Shown here piece after piece: positions 14,546 through 21,175 of a DNA stretch of 22,553 nucleotides; position 1 is the first letter of the stretch, and every line of letters begins with the position of its first letter. The notes beneath the pieces were generated by a model, which worked only from the letters and a program-made list of their open reading frames with translations, searched no databases and was not told the origin of the DNA. Position numbers and translations under genes: made by a program. The DNA comes from a virus, in IMG/VR virus record IMGVR_UViG_3300012189_000039, positions 1-22,553 of that record, one strand, 5' to 3'.

Positions 14546-14641
14546 ATGTCAATCGCTACTGCGATTTGTTTTGTCGTTCTTGTATATATCGGCGTCATTG
14601 CGTCGACGGTCAGACTCGCGATGGAGTCGCGTCGTGGGTGA
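14546..14641 (+). CDS. 31-residue single-helix membrane protein
   Basis: ATG at 14546 with GAGG about 7 nt upstream. The product MSIATAICFVVLVYIGVIAS is one hydrophobic helix, followed by a short basic tail (VRLAMESRRG), positive inside. The stop overlaps the GTG start of the next gene by 8 nt, as expected for a coupled pair. The longer frame through the inverted repeats to 14243 is not credible. Very small membrane proteins in early phage regions often alter host envelope or membrane-protein activity, but no target can be named. Confidence 0.55.
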   Translation: MSIATAICFVVLVYIGVIASTVRLAMESRRG

Positions 14642-14939
14642 CACTCCTATCAGTCGTATCTACAAAGACCTTGAACTATATACCGACGATGCTATCGCCG
14701 CATCGAACAATCCTATTCCAGCATCGCAGAAGTATCAACCATCGACGGCGTGGATTGAGTTTCTCTTCACTGTCCACCCACCCCTCAACAAAGCGAACGA
14801 GTTTATCTGCTATCACAACAAGTTCAACTGGCGGCCATGTCGACAGTGTCGACGTTCGCCGGAGTATGCTCGAATGTGGAAAGAGAAATACTGGCCGAAG
14901 GTCGTGGCACAACTGACCACGAATCGAGACACACAATAA
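14634..14939 (+). CDS. 101-residue protein with Cys pair, unknown function
   Basis: Start taken as the GTG at 14634, with GGAG 8 nt upstream inside the preceding small gene; the frame continues upstream to 14571 but without an SD. The chain has an N-terminal helix with LELYTDDAIAASNN, an aromatic centre (STAWIEFLFTVHPP) and NWRPCRQCRRSPEYARMW, a CxxC motif set in a basic stretch. One CxxC alone may bind metal by dimerising or be a redox pair. A promoter begins about 50 bp after its stop. Not recognised. Confidence 0.6.
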   Translation: MGDTPISRIYKDLELYTDDAIAASNNPIPASQKYQPSTAWIEFLFTVHPPLNKANEFICYHNKFNWRPCRQCRRSPEYARMWKEKYWPKVVAQLTTNRDTQ

Positions 14940-14957
14940 CATAACTGTGTAATTATT

Positions 14958-15018
14958 ACAAGTCGTTGATAACAAAGCACATTTAGTGCTTGCATTTACG
15001 CGTACAAACTGGTAGCAT
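14958..15018 (+). promoter_or_regulatory. Promoter P1 with shared 23-bp upstream block
   Basis: TTGCAT (14990-14995), 17 bp, TAGCAT (15013-15018). The block at 14958-14980, ending in TTGATAACAAAGCAC, is 20/23 identical to the one at 16784 and 19/23 to the one at 21333. AAGCAC-atttа-type symmetry (AAGCAC ... GTGCTT) spans 14975-14991 here only. The GIY-YIG gene's ATG lies 5 nt beyond the -10 box, so the transcript is expected to begin at or next to the start codon. Confidence 0.75.
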
Positions 15019-15023
15019 ACTTA

Positions 15024-15410
15024 ATGCGTAAACTCCAAGTACTATCGACACTCATTTTGACAGACAAAGAGTACGAACACTTTATAAGTCCGTGTGTGTA
15101 TATCTTTCGTTGTTGGGAGGATTGTATCTATATCGGCGCATCAGCACGAGGCATACTTCGCGTGCTAGACCCCCAACATCCCGTCCGAAAGGTTATGAAA
15201 GAAGCAAAACTTCCAATAACAACGACCGACATTCGATGGTGTACTTCGAAGAAAGAAGCATTTGACCTCGAACTTCTTCTCATTCAAACACTCAAGCCGC
15301 AATTCAATCGCGACACGACATCGAAGATGATACGTGGACTTGGTGCTACAAAAGAGCAAATCATTGACGCTTTATCGAAACTAGAGGACGAAGAAAATGC
15401 CAGTTCCTAA
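15024..15410 (+). CDS. GIY-YIG endonuclease-like protein
   Basis: 128 residues. VYIFRC (25-30) and CIYIGAS (34-40) are the paired GIY-YIG strands, with both tyrosines kept (Tyr26, Tyr36). Arg46 in GILRV, Glu83 in FDLELLLIQTL (the catalytic metal ligand) and Asn95 in KPQFNRD complete the active-site set. The domain nearly fills the protein and no separate DNA-binding domain is seen, so it may be a stand-alone homing nuclease, a host-DNA nuclease or a repair-type enzyme. No SD precedes the ATG, and the promoter sits directly on the start, so translation is probably leaderless. Its last 14 nt overlap the next gene. Confidence 0.85.
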   Translation: MRKLQVLSTLILTDKEYEHFISPCVYIFRCWEDCIYIGASARGILRVLDPQHPVRKVMKEAKLPITTTDIRWCTSKKEAFDLELLLIQTLKPQFNRDTTSKMIRGLGATKEQIIDALSKLEDEENASS

Positions 15411-16098
15411 ACAACTAGCAGGAGTTCGTGGCGATGAGTGTCAATGCGGACGTCGCGCAAGTGTTCGTCATTGTACGTCGTGTGGAAGCTCACGTAGTTA
15501 CGGCTATGCTCAACCACAATGGCATCAAAAGCTCGACGGCTCGATGGAGAAGGTACGACTTTATCGTTGCATCGCCTGTGGGCATCAATACACAGACGCC
15601 GAACGTGAGTTTTGTGAAGCTCCTCCTATTACAGCCGCATTAGCAGCACAAAAGCTACAAGCGGTAAGCGAAGCCTCCAAATCAGGCGAGTATTTGAATC
15701 CAGCCGAGGTTAAACTCGCAGAGGCTTTGGATAAGCTTCTTAAGTCACCAACGCATTCAGAAGAGACTCGTCAGAAGCTGAAAACGCAGCTTCAAGGTGT
15801 CTATTCAGATATGATACTAACAGAGTCTCAAAGACTAAATGTCTCTCCAGAAGAGATAAGACAAAAAGAGTCGATGGATTCTTACATAGAAAGACATCTG
15901 CTAGAATTCGAACAGCAATTATCGAAAACAAACAGCGACTCAAAACCTCAAGAGACAGAACCAGATGAAGATGCCTCCGCGAAGAAACGAGAATACAGTC
16001 TTGAATGGTCCCGTTACCGTTTTATTCACGGTCGCACACCAACACCAACGGTCGATGAGTACGTTCAGAGACGTCTAGCGGGGGAGGTGTTTTCGTGA
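15397..16098 (+). CDS. Zinc-ribbon protein with helical tail, 233 aa
   Basis: Starts at the ATG at 15397 inside the nuclease gene, with GAGGACGAAG upstream. The first 75 residues have three Cys pairs: CQC (15-17), CTSC (26-29) and CIAC (58-61), plus nearby His, giving one or two zinc-ribbon-type sites (YRCIACGHQYTDAER resembles a transcription-factor-type ribbon). Residues about 80-150 are helical and charged; the end contains a Trp/Tyr-rich segment (YSLEWSRYRFIHGRTPTP). A nucleic-acid-binding or replication-accessory role fits its link to the nuclease, but no family is assigned. Confidence 0.75.
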   Translation: MPVPKQLAGVRGDECQCGRRASVRHCTSCGSSRSYGYAQPQWHQKLDGSMEKVRLYRCIACGHQYTDAEREFCEAPPITAALAAQKLQAVSEASKSGEYLNPAEVKLAEALDKLLKSPTHSEETRQKLKTQLQGVYSDMILTESQRLNVSPEEIRQKESMDSYIERHLLEFEQQLSKTNSDSKPQETEPDEDASAKKREYSLEWSRYRFIHGRTPTPTVDEYVQRRLAGEVFS

Positions 16099-16295
16099 CT
16101 TGGAGAGAACTCAATAGAGAAGAACAAATCAAGGTCATCGAATGCTTCTTCGACAGCAAAGATGGCGACGATATTCGTCAGGACATCGTCGATACTCTTT
16201 GCAAAGGCGATGAGTATCGAGTAAATCACGACACGGTTGCAACGTGGTTCGACCTACAAGACAAAGAGTTTCAGTTGGAGATACTACAAACATGA
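16095..16295 (+). CDS. 66-residue acidic helical protein
   Basis: GTG at 16095 with GGGAGGTG upstream; the start overlaps the previous stop (GTGA), and its stop overlaps the next start (ATGA). The sequence (LNREEQIKVIECFFDSKDG, then DTVATWFDLQDKEFQLEIL) is strongly acidic and helical, without Cys pairs or membrane segments. Small acidic proteins can mimic DNA or bind host enzymes; that is speculation here. Translational coupling on both sides supports the gene. Confidence 0.7.
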   Translation: MTWRELNREEQIKVIECFFDSKDGDDIRQDIVDTLCKGDEYRVNHDTVATWFDLQDKEFQLEILQT

Positions 16296-16609
16296 ACGAA
16301 CAAGAACTAGCCGCGTTAGCGACACAACACGGTGTCACAGTCGAGGCTTTGGTCGCGGCATTGCAAGCAGTCGCTCCAAAGTCGCAGCCAACTGTCGTAT
16401 CCCACGACCAAGACCAAGACTTTTGGCTTATCAAAGAAGGATACTTCGAAACGACGATACCAAAACGCGATGCTCCTACAAAGGAGCTTGCTCTTGACAT
16501 GTGTACAAACACACTCCAACCGTGGTACTTCGTCGGTCCAGAGCATGACTTACCGAACGAAATCAAGTCCATCACTTACAGTCAATGGTGTGACTGGGTA
16601 AGGAGCTAA
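16292..16609 (+). CDS. 105-residue protein, unknown function
   Basis: Starts at the ATG at 16292, coupled through ATGA; the frame upstream to 16244 belongs to the previous gene's DNA. The N-terminus (NEQELAALATQHGVTVEALV) is a helical segment like a small HTH or LysM-like start, followed by a Gln/Asp-rich linker and a folded aromatic region (DFWLIKEGYFETTIPKRD, WYFVGPEHDLP, YSQWCDWVRS). No catalytic motif identified. It is part of the run started by promoter P1. Confidence 0.7.
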   Translation: MNEQELAALATQHGVTVEALVAALQAVAPKSQPTVVSHDQDQDFWLIKEGYFETTIPKRDAPTKELALDMCTNTLQPWYFVGPEHDLPNEIKSITYSQWCDWVRS

Positions 16610-16610
16610 G

Positions 16611-16760
16611 ATGAATCACGTTATTGACACACTAATGCTTCTAAGTGCTATCTTTGTACTCGCAGGTGTCTGCACAACTCTACTCTGCGACATCTTTGAC
16701 TACCCAAAAGGACATCAATGTAGCGGAGCCTATTGTTCGCGGTGTCAAGGCAAGCGCTAG
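16611..16760 (+). CDS. 49-residue membrane protein with C-terminal Cys cluster
   Basis: ATG at 16611 with AAGGAG 5 nt upstream; stop TAG at 16758-16760. Residues about 5-27 (IDTLMLLSAIFVLAGVCTTL) form one transmembrane helix. The tail CSGAYCSRCQGKR has three cysteines in 9 residues plus a His just before, a small metal-binding knuckle. The layout suggests an inner-membrane anchor with an exposed zinc site. It ends the P1 unit; promoter P2 begins 24 nt later. Role unknown. Confidence 0.65.
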   Translation: MNHVIDTLMLLSAIFVLAGVCTTLLCDIFDYPKGHQCSGAYCSRCQGKR

Positions 16761-16783
16761 ACTTTCGTTTTGTATTCGCTTTT

Positions 16784-16842
16784 ACAAGTCATTGCAAACA
16801 AAGCACTTACGACTTGACTTCGTTCTGACAAGATTGTACACT
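16784..16842 (+). promoter_or_regulatory. Promoter P2 with shared 23-bp upstream block
   Basis: TTGACT (16814-16819), 17 bp, TACACT (16837-16842). The upstream block at 16784-16806 ends in TTGCAAACAAAGCAC and lies 7 bp before the -35 box, against 9 bp at the two other copies. Transcription should start near 16849, giving a leader of about 83 nt before the 167-codon gene; the dyad at 16864 falls inside that leader. Confidence 0.78.
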
Positions 16843-16863
16843 AGCAAGGTACATAGACGCTAT

Positions 16864-16880
16864 TGTTACTTCTGTTAACA
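16864..16880. promoter_or_regulatory. Dyad site, perfect TGTTA-N7-TAACA, in P2 leader
   Basis: TGTTA (16864-16868), CTTCTGT, TAACA (16876-16880). Both arms are exact. It lies about 15-31 nt downstream of the expected P2 start site, a common place for a repressor operator. Together with the site at 5728 it defines the dyad consensus. Confidence 0.6.
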
Positions 16881-16931
16881 GTAGTTTCAAAAGCCCAAAG
16901 TTTCAACGTAGTTAAATTAAAGGAGAAAACG

Positions 16932-17435
16932 ATGCGCGAAACAAGTAAGACGAAGGTCTGCTATGCAGAATTGCAAGCCGACCAATCCAAAAAGCAGTAC
17001 ATCACGAGCGAAAGCGCGTGGAACAAGATAGTCAAGGATGCTGGCGCTGAAACACCTCCGGTCGCACCGCCTGACCTAGTCGCTACTCAAACGTTCGGCT
17101 ACAAGTTTGCCGAGTCTGTTGACGAAGCGGTCACGCTTGCGGGTGGTAACGGTGTCGGGGAGTACGAAAACATTGAAGTCTTCCTCGGTGTTTTCAACTA
17201 CGCAGCTTCGCTTCGGCAAGACAACGAAGCAAACGACATCCTTCAAGGCGAAAGCTTCGCTGCGAAGGAAGGCGTCTGGGATGTTAGCTACGCTGTCGCA
17301 CAGAAGGTCGAACGTGCGAAGATGACTCCTGAAGAGCAAGCGATTAAAAGCTTGGCGAAGGGTGGCATCCACATAACCCCGGACCAACTGCGTGCGGCTC
17401 TAGCGATGATCAGTCAGCAAGCTGCGACGGCTTAA
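16932..17435 (+). CDS. 167-residue protein expressed from its own transcription unit
   Basis: ATG at 16932 with AAAGGAG 7 nt upstream; the frame to 16863 is leader sequence. The protein has no membrane segment and a single Cys. An N-terminal Lys-rich region (TSKTKVCYAELQADQSKKQY) is followed by a Gly/Glu-rich middle (GGNGVGEYENIEVFLGVFN) and a helical end (MTPEEQAIKSLAKGG...ALAMISQQAATA). The last part resembles short helical domains of phage DNA-associated proteins, without a match I can name. A strong promoter, an operator-like dyad, a good SD and an immediate intrinsic terminator mark it as a highly expressed monocistronic early gene. Confidence 0.8.
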   Translation: MRETSKTKVCYAELQADQSKKQYITSESAWNKIVKDAGAETPPVAPPDLVATQTFGYKFAESVDEAVTLAGGNGVGEYENIEVFLGVFNYAASLRQDNEANDILQGESFAAKEGVWDVSYAVAQKVERAKMTPEEQAIKSLAKGGIHITPDQLRAALAMISQQAATA

Positions 17436-17490
17436 TCCAACGACATTAACGCCGACGGTGCTATAGCTCACCGATATCTCCTCACCAACC

Positions 17491-17525
17491 GACCCAACAG
17501 TCTCGGCGTTCTGTTGGGTCTTTTT
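17491..17525 (+). terminator. Intrinsic terminator
   Basis: GACCCAACAG (17491-17500) and CTGTTGGGTC (17511-17520) form a perfect 10-bp stem with a 10-nt loop, followed at once by TTTTT (17521-17525). It closes the 167-codon unit. No promoter is evident between it and the next gene, so downstream genes may depend on read-through. Confidence 0.92.
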
Positions 17526-17621
17526 ATCCGAGCAGACAAGAATCTCAACAAGGAGAAGAGGACGGTCCAAAAAGAGTAGTACAGGACGAAAACGGGCCTC
17601 GGAACTTGTCTGCTCGGATAA
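17524..17621. repeat. 17-bp perfect inverted repeat with 64-nt loop
   Basis: TTATCCGAGCAGACAAG at 17524-17540 is the exact reverse complement of 17605-17621. The loop contains AGGAG-type purine stretches and a GGAC-g-GTCC mini-palindrome, but no credible gene. The left arm begins inside the T-run of the terminator, so the terminator and this stem are directly joined. It lies 41 nt before the next start codon. A long RNA stem here could mediate antitermination, processing or leader control. Confidence 0.9.
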
Positions 17622-17662
17622 GAAGTTCAAACGAAGTTAAATCAAACAAGGAGACAGCCACA

Positions 17663-17974
17663 ATGTCGCAACTCCAAAGTCGTAGACGTAAGCATTGGAC
17701 TCAAACACCGATAGGTCGTCGTATTCAACACAACAAGATGGTAAAGTATTGGCGCGAGCGCAAGGCGCTTCCTCAAGGTGAGTCGTCAATTCATGACGCG
17801 GAAATCGTCAATGAAAACAGACTGAAGAAGGCGTTCAAAGACACACTCCCACTCGACGACCACGGTAAAGACGCGCTTGTTGCTATTCTTGACAACGTCT
17901 GGGCGGGAATGTCGGTTGAGGAGAAAATCGCGTTGCTCGACCCTCGTGGCCCGTCGAATCCAGAGGGACTCTAG
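17663..17974 (+). CDS. 103-residue basic protein, unknown function
   Basis: ATG at 17663 with AAGGAG about 11 nt upstream. The N-terminal 40 residues are very basic (QSRRRKHWTQTPIGRRIQHNK), then comes an acidic helical part (DDHGKDALVAILDNVWAGMS). The basic arm suggests nucleic-acid contact. The leader before it resembles the leader before the 167-codon gene (GTTAAAT followed by an A-rich stretch and the SD). Its stop shares a base with the GTG of the next gene (TAGTG), so the two are translated in series. Confidence 0.72.
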   Translation: MSQLQSRRRKHWTQTPIGRRIQHNKMVKYWRERKALPQGESSIHDAEIVNENRLKKAFKDTLPLDDHGKDALVAILDNVWAGMSVEEKIALLDPRGPSNPEGL

Positions 17975-18480
17975 TGGCTATTAAGTGTCGGATATGGTGG
18001 ACAGAGCAGGCGCAAGCCTACGCCGTCGTTTCAGGCTATAACAAAGACGTAGTCGCTGCTCTAAAGACCATCATCCCAAGCGGTGACCGTGACTTTGACC
18101 CCAACTCTAAAACGTGGTACGTCAAGGAGGCCTACGGCGAAGCGATTCGTAAAATCGCTGAAAGCGCATTCGGCATTGGCTCGGTGTCGTTCACATCAAA
18201 AACCGTGGTCGAGCAAACAAGACAGCAACAAGGCTTCTCGACTGGTGCTCGACACTCAGCATCGAACTCGTACCTAACCCCCTCAACCGCAGGTACGACC
18301 GAAGATGCGGTCGTCGCGTTTATGAATCTCGTACCGTTCGACGCAGCGAAGAACTGCTACAGGCTCGCGGCACAGAGTCTACATCCTGACAAGCACCTCG
18401 ACGACGCTAACGCGGGGGCGAAGATGGCGAAGCTCAACGAGCTGTGGTCAAGAGTAGAAAAGGAGTTCTATAAGAGATGA
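17974..18480 (+). CDS. J-domain (HPD) protein with HARP-like N-terminus
   Basis: 168 residues from the GTG at 17974, with GAGGGA upstream. The C-terminal third (about 110-168) matches the core of a DnaJ domain: CYRLAAQSLHPDKH, with HPD at residues 137-139, then an Ala/Lys-rich helix and LNELWSRVEKEF, like the INEAYEVL helix. The N-terminal 60 residues (DRDFDPNSKTWYVKEAYG) recall the HARP/SMARCAL1-type module, in which a Phe-Asp-Pro...Lys-x-Trp core packs on a helix. The J domain would stimulate host DnaK (Hsp70). Phage uses include replication-complex remodelling, as in lambda, where the host J protein is used. J call good; HARP call tentative. Confidence 0.72.
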   Translation: MAIKCRIWWTEQAQAYAVVSGYNKDVVAALKTIIPSGDRDFDPNSKTWYVKEAYGEAIRKIAESAFGIGSVSFTSKTVVEQTRQQQGFSTGARHSASNSYLTPSTAGTTEDAVVAFMNLVPFDAAKNCYRLAAQSLHPDKHLDDANAGAKMAKLNELWSRVEKEFYKR

Positions 18481-18758
18481 ATAACGATTGGCAACCCGCA
18501 ATCATCGCTCCAAAAGAGCACATAGCGATGCTCCATACAAAAGATGGTTCTGATGTATGGAAACATGCCGGAAAGCGTATACGAGTCAGACCCACCAACG
18601 AATTGGACAAAGCTCTGGTAGAAGAGGGCTTTAGACTCGAGTACGGTTGCTCGGGAGAATTAATCGAAGTGCATCCAAAAGATGCAATCGAGTTGTGGCC
18701 TTCGTTTTTTACAGGAGTACGCATAGGAATTTGTACCTGTGCCGTGTTTCTCGACTGA
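18477..18758 (+). CDS. 93-residue protein, unknown function
   Basis: ATG overlaps the J-protein stop (ATGA). The chain is mixed alpha/beta with DVWKHAGKRIRVRPTNELDK and CSGELIEVHPKDAIELWP, which suggests a small beta-barrel-like fold. The C-terminus (GVRIGICTCAVFLD) is hydrophobic with two Cys. No motif is diagnostic. Coupling and a consistent codon pattern support a real gene in the second half of the right-arm operon. Confidence 0.65.
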   Translation: MNNDWQPAIIAPKEHIAMLHTKDGSDVWKHAGKRIRVRPTNELDKALVEEGFRLEYGCSGELIEVHPKDAIELWPSFFTGVRIGICTCAVFLD

Positions 18759-18768
18759 AGGAGAAACT

Positions 18769-18945
18769 ATGAACTTCGACGACAGATTTACCGACAGTGA
18801 TGTTCACGCAGGAAGTATGATATATCGCTGTTGGACTTGTGGAGCAGTAGTCGAAGACACTACTCGTCATGAAGAATGGCATCAAGAGTTGGAGAAAGAA
18901 CGTCCATCAAGACCAACTGATTTTAACACAGAGGAGAAGCTATGA
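18769..18945 (+). CDS. Small CCHH zinc-finger protein, 58 aa
   Basis: ATG at 18769 with GAAGGAG 7 nt upstream. The motif CWTCGAVVEDTTRHEEWH (residues about 21-38) is a CxxC...HxxxH arrangement like that of short zinc-finger proteins found in many phages of actinobacteria and other hosts. An acidic tail follows. It overlaps the vWA gene start by 4 nt (ATGA). It may bind DNA, RNA or a protein; nothing more can be said from sequence. Confidence 0.72.
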   Translation: MNFDDRFTDSDVHAGSMIYRCWTCGAVVEDTTRHEEWHQELEKERPSRPTDFNTEEKL

Positions 18946-19709
18946 ACAAAATCATCAAACCCGGCGATGTTTCATCCTCGGGTCTTATGCTGAACAAAGG
19001 AAAGCTTCGCTCGGCCTCGACGCCGTTTCAACAAAGAGTCAACCAAGCGAAAGCCAACGAAGTTGACCCGGCGACGATGGCGAACCGTATTTGTCTCATG
19101 CTTGACAAGTCGTCGTCGATGTCGACCAAGGAGCGTGCAGGTGACAGTCGTATCGACCTACTCAAGAAAGCGCTCCAAAACTTCATCCAACGCTGTGACT
19201 TCACCAACACCGCCATCGCTATCGAAACGTTTCCCGAATCGTTTGAGCTTGCTTTGACGAACTCTTCGTTGGTACTGTCAACCGCAGGTTTTATGTTCGA
19301 AGCGGGTGGAAACACACCGATGCGTCGCTGTGTCGAAGCCGCGCTTGGGAAGGTGCCTATGACACGGGGTGTTATCGTGTCTGACGGTGAGGCGACCGAC
19401 TGGCACAATCCCCACGGTTACGACGACGATGACACGTCGGACGAGAAGCGAAGCTCGCAAGCCGATTCACTGCTCGCAAAATACAAAGAAGTCGGCATAC
19501 CGATCGACTGTGTCCACATCTCGACCGACAGTGGTGGAGAAGCTCTGCTCCGCCAAATCGCGACTGCGACAGGTGGACTGTTCATCAAATTCACCGACGT
19601 CAGTGCGTTCGCGCAAGCCTTCGGCTATCTCGCTCCCGGCTTCAGAGCAATGCTCACCGACGGTCGAGTAAGCGCTTCGGAGCTTGGGGCAAGGGATGTG
19701 ACTCGATGA
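18942..19709 (+). CDS. von Willebrand factor A (MIDAS) domain protein
   Basis: 255 residues with GAGGAG upstream. The complete metal-ion-dependent adhesion site is visible: DKSSS at 55-59 (DxSxS), Thr125 in GGNTPM, and Asp148 in VIVSDGEATD. The domain spans about 47-235, nearly the whole protein, with no signal peptide, so it acts in the cytoplasm. In cellular systems such cytosolic vWA proteins work with MoxR-type AAA ATPases or in ring assembly; no MoxR partner is in the window. It lies between a zinc-finger gene and the FtsK-like motor in one coupled operon, so a shared complex is possible. Confidence 0.85.
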   Translation: MNKIIKPGDVSSSGLMLNKGKLRSASTPFQQRVNQAKANEVDPATMANRICLMLDKSSSMSTKERAGDSRIDLLKKALQNFIQRCDFTNTAIAIETFPESFELALTNSSLVLSTAGFMFEAGGNTPMRRCVEAALGKVPMTRGVIVSDGEATDWHNPHGYDDDDTSDEKRSSQADSLLAKYKEVGIPIDCVHISTDSGGEALLRQIATATGGLFIKFTDVSAFAQAFGYLAPGFRAMLTDGRVSASELGARDVTR

Positions 19710-19888
19710 GTTGTACAGAAACATGTCACATTTGTATTCACAACTTGAAAGCCATGATTACAGCCGCGCAACGAAAAGGTCTCGGTTTCTTAACAGAAAT
19801 AGAATACGACGACCAAGAACCGACTATCGTTGTATTTCACTTCGAACACGGAACGGCGATTATCAACAATGCTAAACACGACGACTAG
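19706..19888 (+). CDS. 60-residue Cys-containing protein
   Basis: ATG overlaps the vWA stop (ATGA) and the end overlaps the FtsK-like gene by 20 nt. The start (SCTETCHICIHNLKAM) has three Cys and two His in 10 residues, a possible metal site, followed by a beta-strand pair (LGFLTEIEYDD, TIVVFHFEHGTAII). It is too small to assign. Its place between vWA and motor genes makes it a candidate bridging or regulatory subunit. Confidence 0.6.
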   Translation: MSCTETCHICIHNLKAMITAAQRKGLGFLTEIEYDDQEPTIVVFHFEHGTAIINNAKHDD

Positions 19889-21008
19889 CCGAACTGACGA
19901 ACAAAACGCGACTGTCATAGCCCTTGCTCACAAGCTCGCTCAACTCGGTTTCACCGCCGACTTCGTTGACCCGATCTCTGTCGGCCCCATTATCAGTGTC
20001 TACAGATTCCAACCGAAAGGTTCTACAAAGGTGAGCCAGCTCGAAGGACTGTCGCAGGACTTCGCTGTCGCCCTCGGCGCTGAGGACGTCATGTGCAAGC
20101 GAATGCCTGGTGAGTCTGCGGTGGGGGTGTTTGTGCCGAACAAGACACGTCAGTGGGTGAAGTGGTATAATCATTGTACCCTCGACACAACAAAGTACAA
20201 ACTTCCCATGATTCTCGGTATCGACTACCTCGGCAAACTTATCGTCGAAGACCTAACTACAATGCCTCACCTCCTGATCGCCGGCTCGACCGGCGGAGGT
20301 AAGTCCACGTTACTGAACAGTATTATTGGAGGCATAATTTTAAACTACTCCGAAGACGATATTCAATTCGAACTCAGCGACACCAAAGGCGTTGAGTTTA
20401 CTCAGTTCGAAAAAGCAAACAACTTGCGAAGCAACATTGCAACCTCTGTTGGACTCACAATAGAAAAGTTCGACGAACTCATCGTTGAGATGAACAGGAG
20501 GCTCAAAACATTTGGTCAAACTTCGACAAGAAACATACTCGAATACAACGCGGCAAGACAAGGCTCGAAAGCTCGCCTCTCATACATTCTTATTGTTATC
20601 GACGAGCTCGCAGATTTGCTTACTAACCGTCAGCGGGTCCCGGACCCGGACGACCCCGAAGGCAATAGAACTATTACTCTTGGAACGCAAACGTCGAGAA
20701 AGCTGGCACAACTTGCTCAAAAGGCTCGGGCTACAGGGATTCATATCATCGCATCGACTCAGCGGCCAAGCGTTAAACTCTTGGAAGGAGATATCAAAGC
20801 GAACTTCCCTGCTCGCCTTGCTTTCCGACTACCGAGTGAGGCAGATAGTCGTACCGTTCTTGGTATCGGAGGGGCTGAGCACCTACTCAGTAGAGGTGAC
20901 ATGCTCTTCATCAACCCCAATAAACCGGGCTTGCAGAGGGTTCATGCTCCACTCTCTACACTCGATGATATCAAGAGCGCGATCGAATACGCAGCGCAAA
21001 GGAGGTAG
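19869..21008 (+). CDS. Soluble FtsK/SpoIIIE-type DNA translocase
   Basis: 379 residues from the ATG at 19869; a TTG at 19830 is an alternative and neither has a strong SD. Walker A is GSTGGGKST (139-147), Walker B is LIVIDELADLL (241-251), followed by ATGIHIIASTQRPSVKLLEG (288-307), IKANFPARLAFRLPSEADSR and GAEHLLSRGDMLF. These are the diagnostic motor motifs of FtsK. The first ~130 residues fit the alpha domain. Both the membrane domain and the DNA-reading gamma domain of bacterial FtsK are missing, so this is a free hexameric motor. In a phage it could move or sort DNA during replication, resolve ends, or strip host proteins. It is not a packaging terminase; that is encoded separately. Confidence 0.9.
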   Translation: MLNTTTSRTDEQNATVIALAHKLAQLGFTADFVDPISVGPIISVYRFQPKGSTKVSQLEGLSQDFAVALGAEDVMCKRMPGESAVGVFVPNKTRQWVKWYNHCTLDTTKYKLPMILGIDYLGKLIVEDLTTMPHLLIAGSTGGGKSTLLNSIIGGIILNYSEDDIQFELSDTKGVEFTQFEKANNLRSNIATSVGLTIEKFDELIVEMNRRLKTFGQTSTRNILEYNAARQGSKARLSYILIVIDELADLLTNRQRVPDPDDPEGNRTITLGTQTSRKLAQLAQKARATGIHIIASTQRPSVKLLEGDIKANFPARLAFRLPSEADSRTVLGIGGAEHLLSRGDMLFINPNKPGLQRVHAPLSTLDDIKSAIEYAAQRR

Positions 21009-21010
21009 TC

Positions 21011-21175
21011 GTGTTTGAGGACTCTGATTTGTTCAATCTTATCATCCTCCCTGACATTATAGACGAGGACGAAGAAAACGAGGACATTGACAATGATTAC
21101 AGCGATTCTGATACTCCTATTCGTAAGCGTCGTTCTTCTGGGGAGTGCTTTGAATTCCCTGAAGAAAACGACTGA
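21011..21175 (+). CDS. 54-residue very acidic protein
   Basis: GTG at 21011 with AGGAGG 6 nt upstream, overlapping the end of the motor gene's SD context. The product is dominated by Asp/Glu (DIIDEDEENEDIDNDYSDSD), with a short basic patch (RKRRSS) near the end. Acidic small proteins next to DNA motors may mimic DNA or bind a basic partner. The last 83 nt overlap the following membrane-protein gene in another frame. The strong SD is the main support. Confidence 0.62.
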   Translation: MFEDSDLFNLIILPDIIDEDEENEDIDNDYSDSDTPIRKRRSSGECFEFPEEND

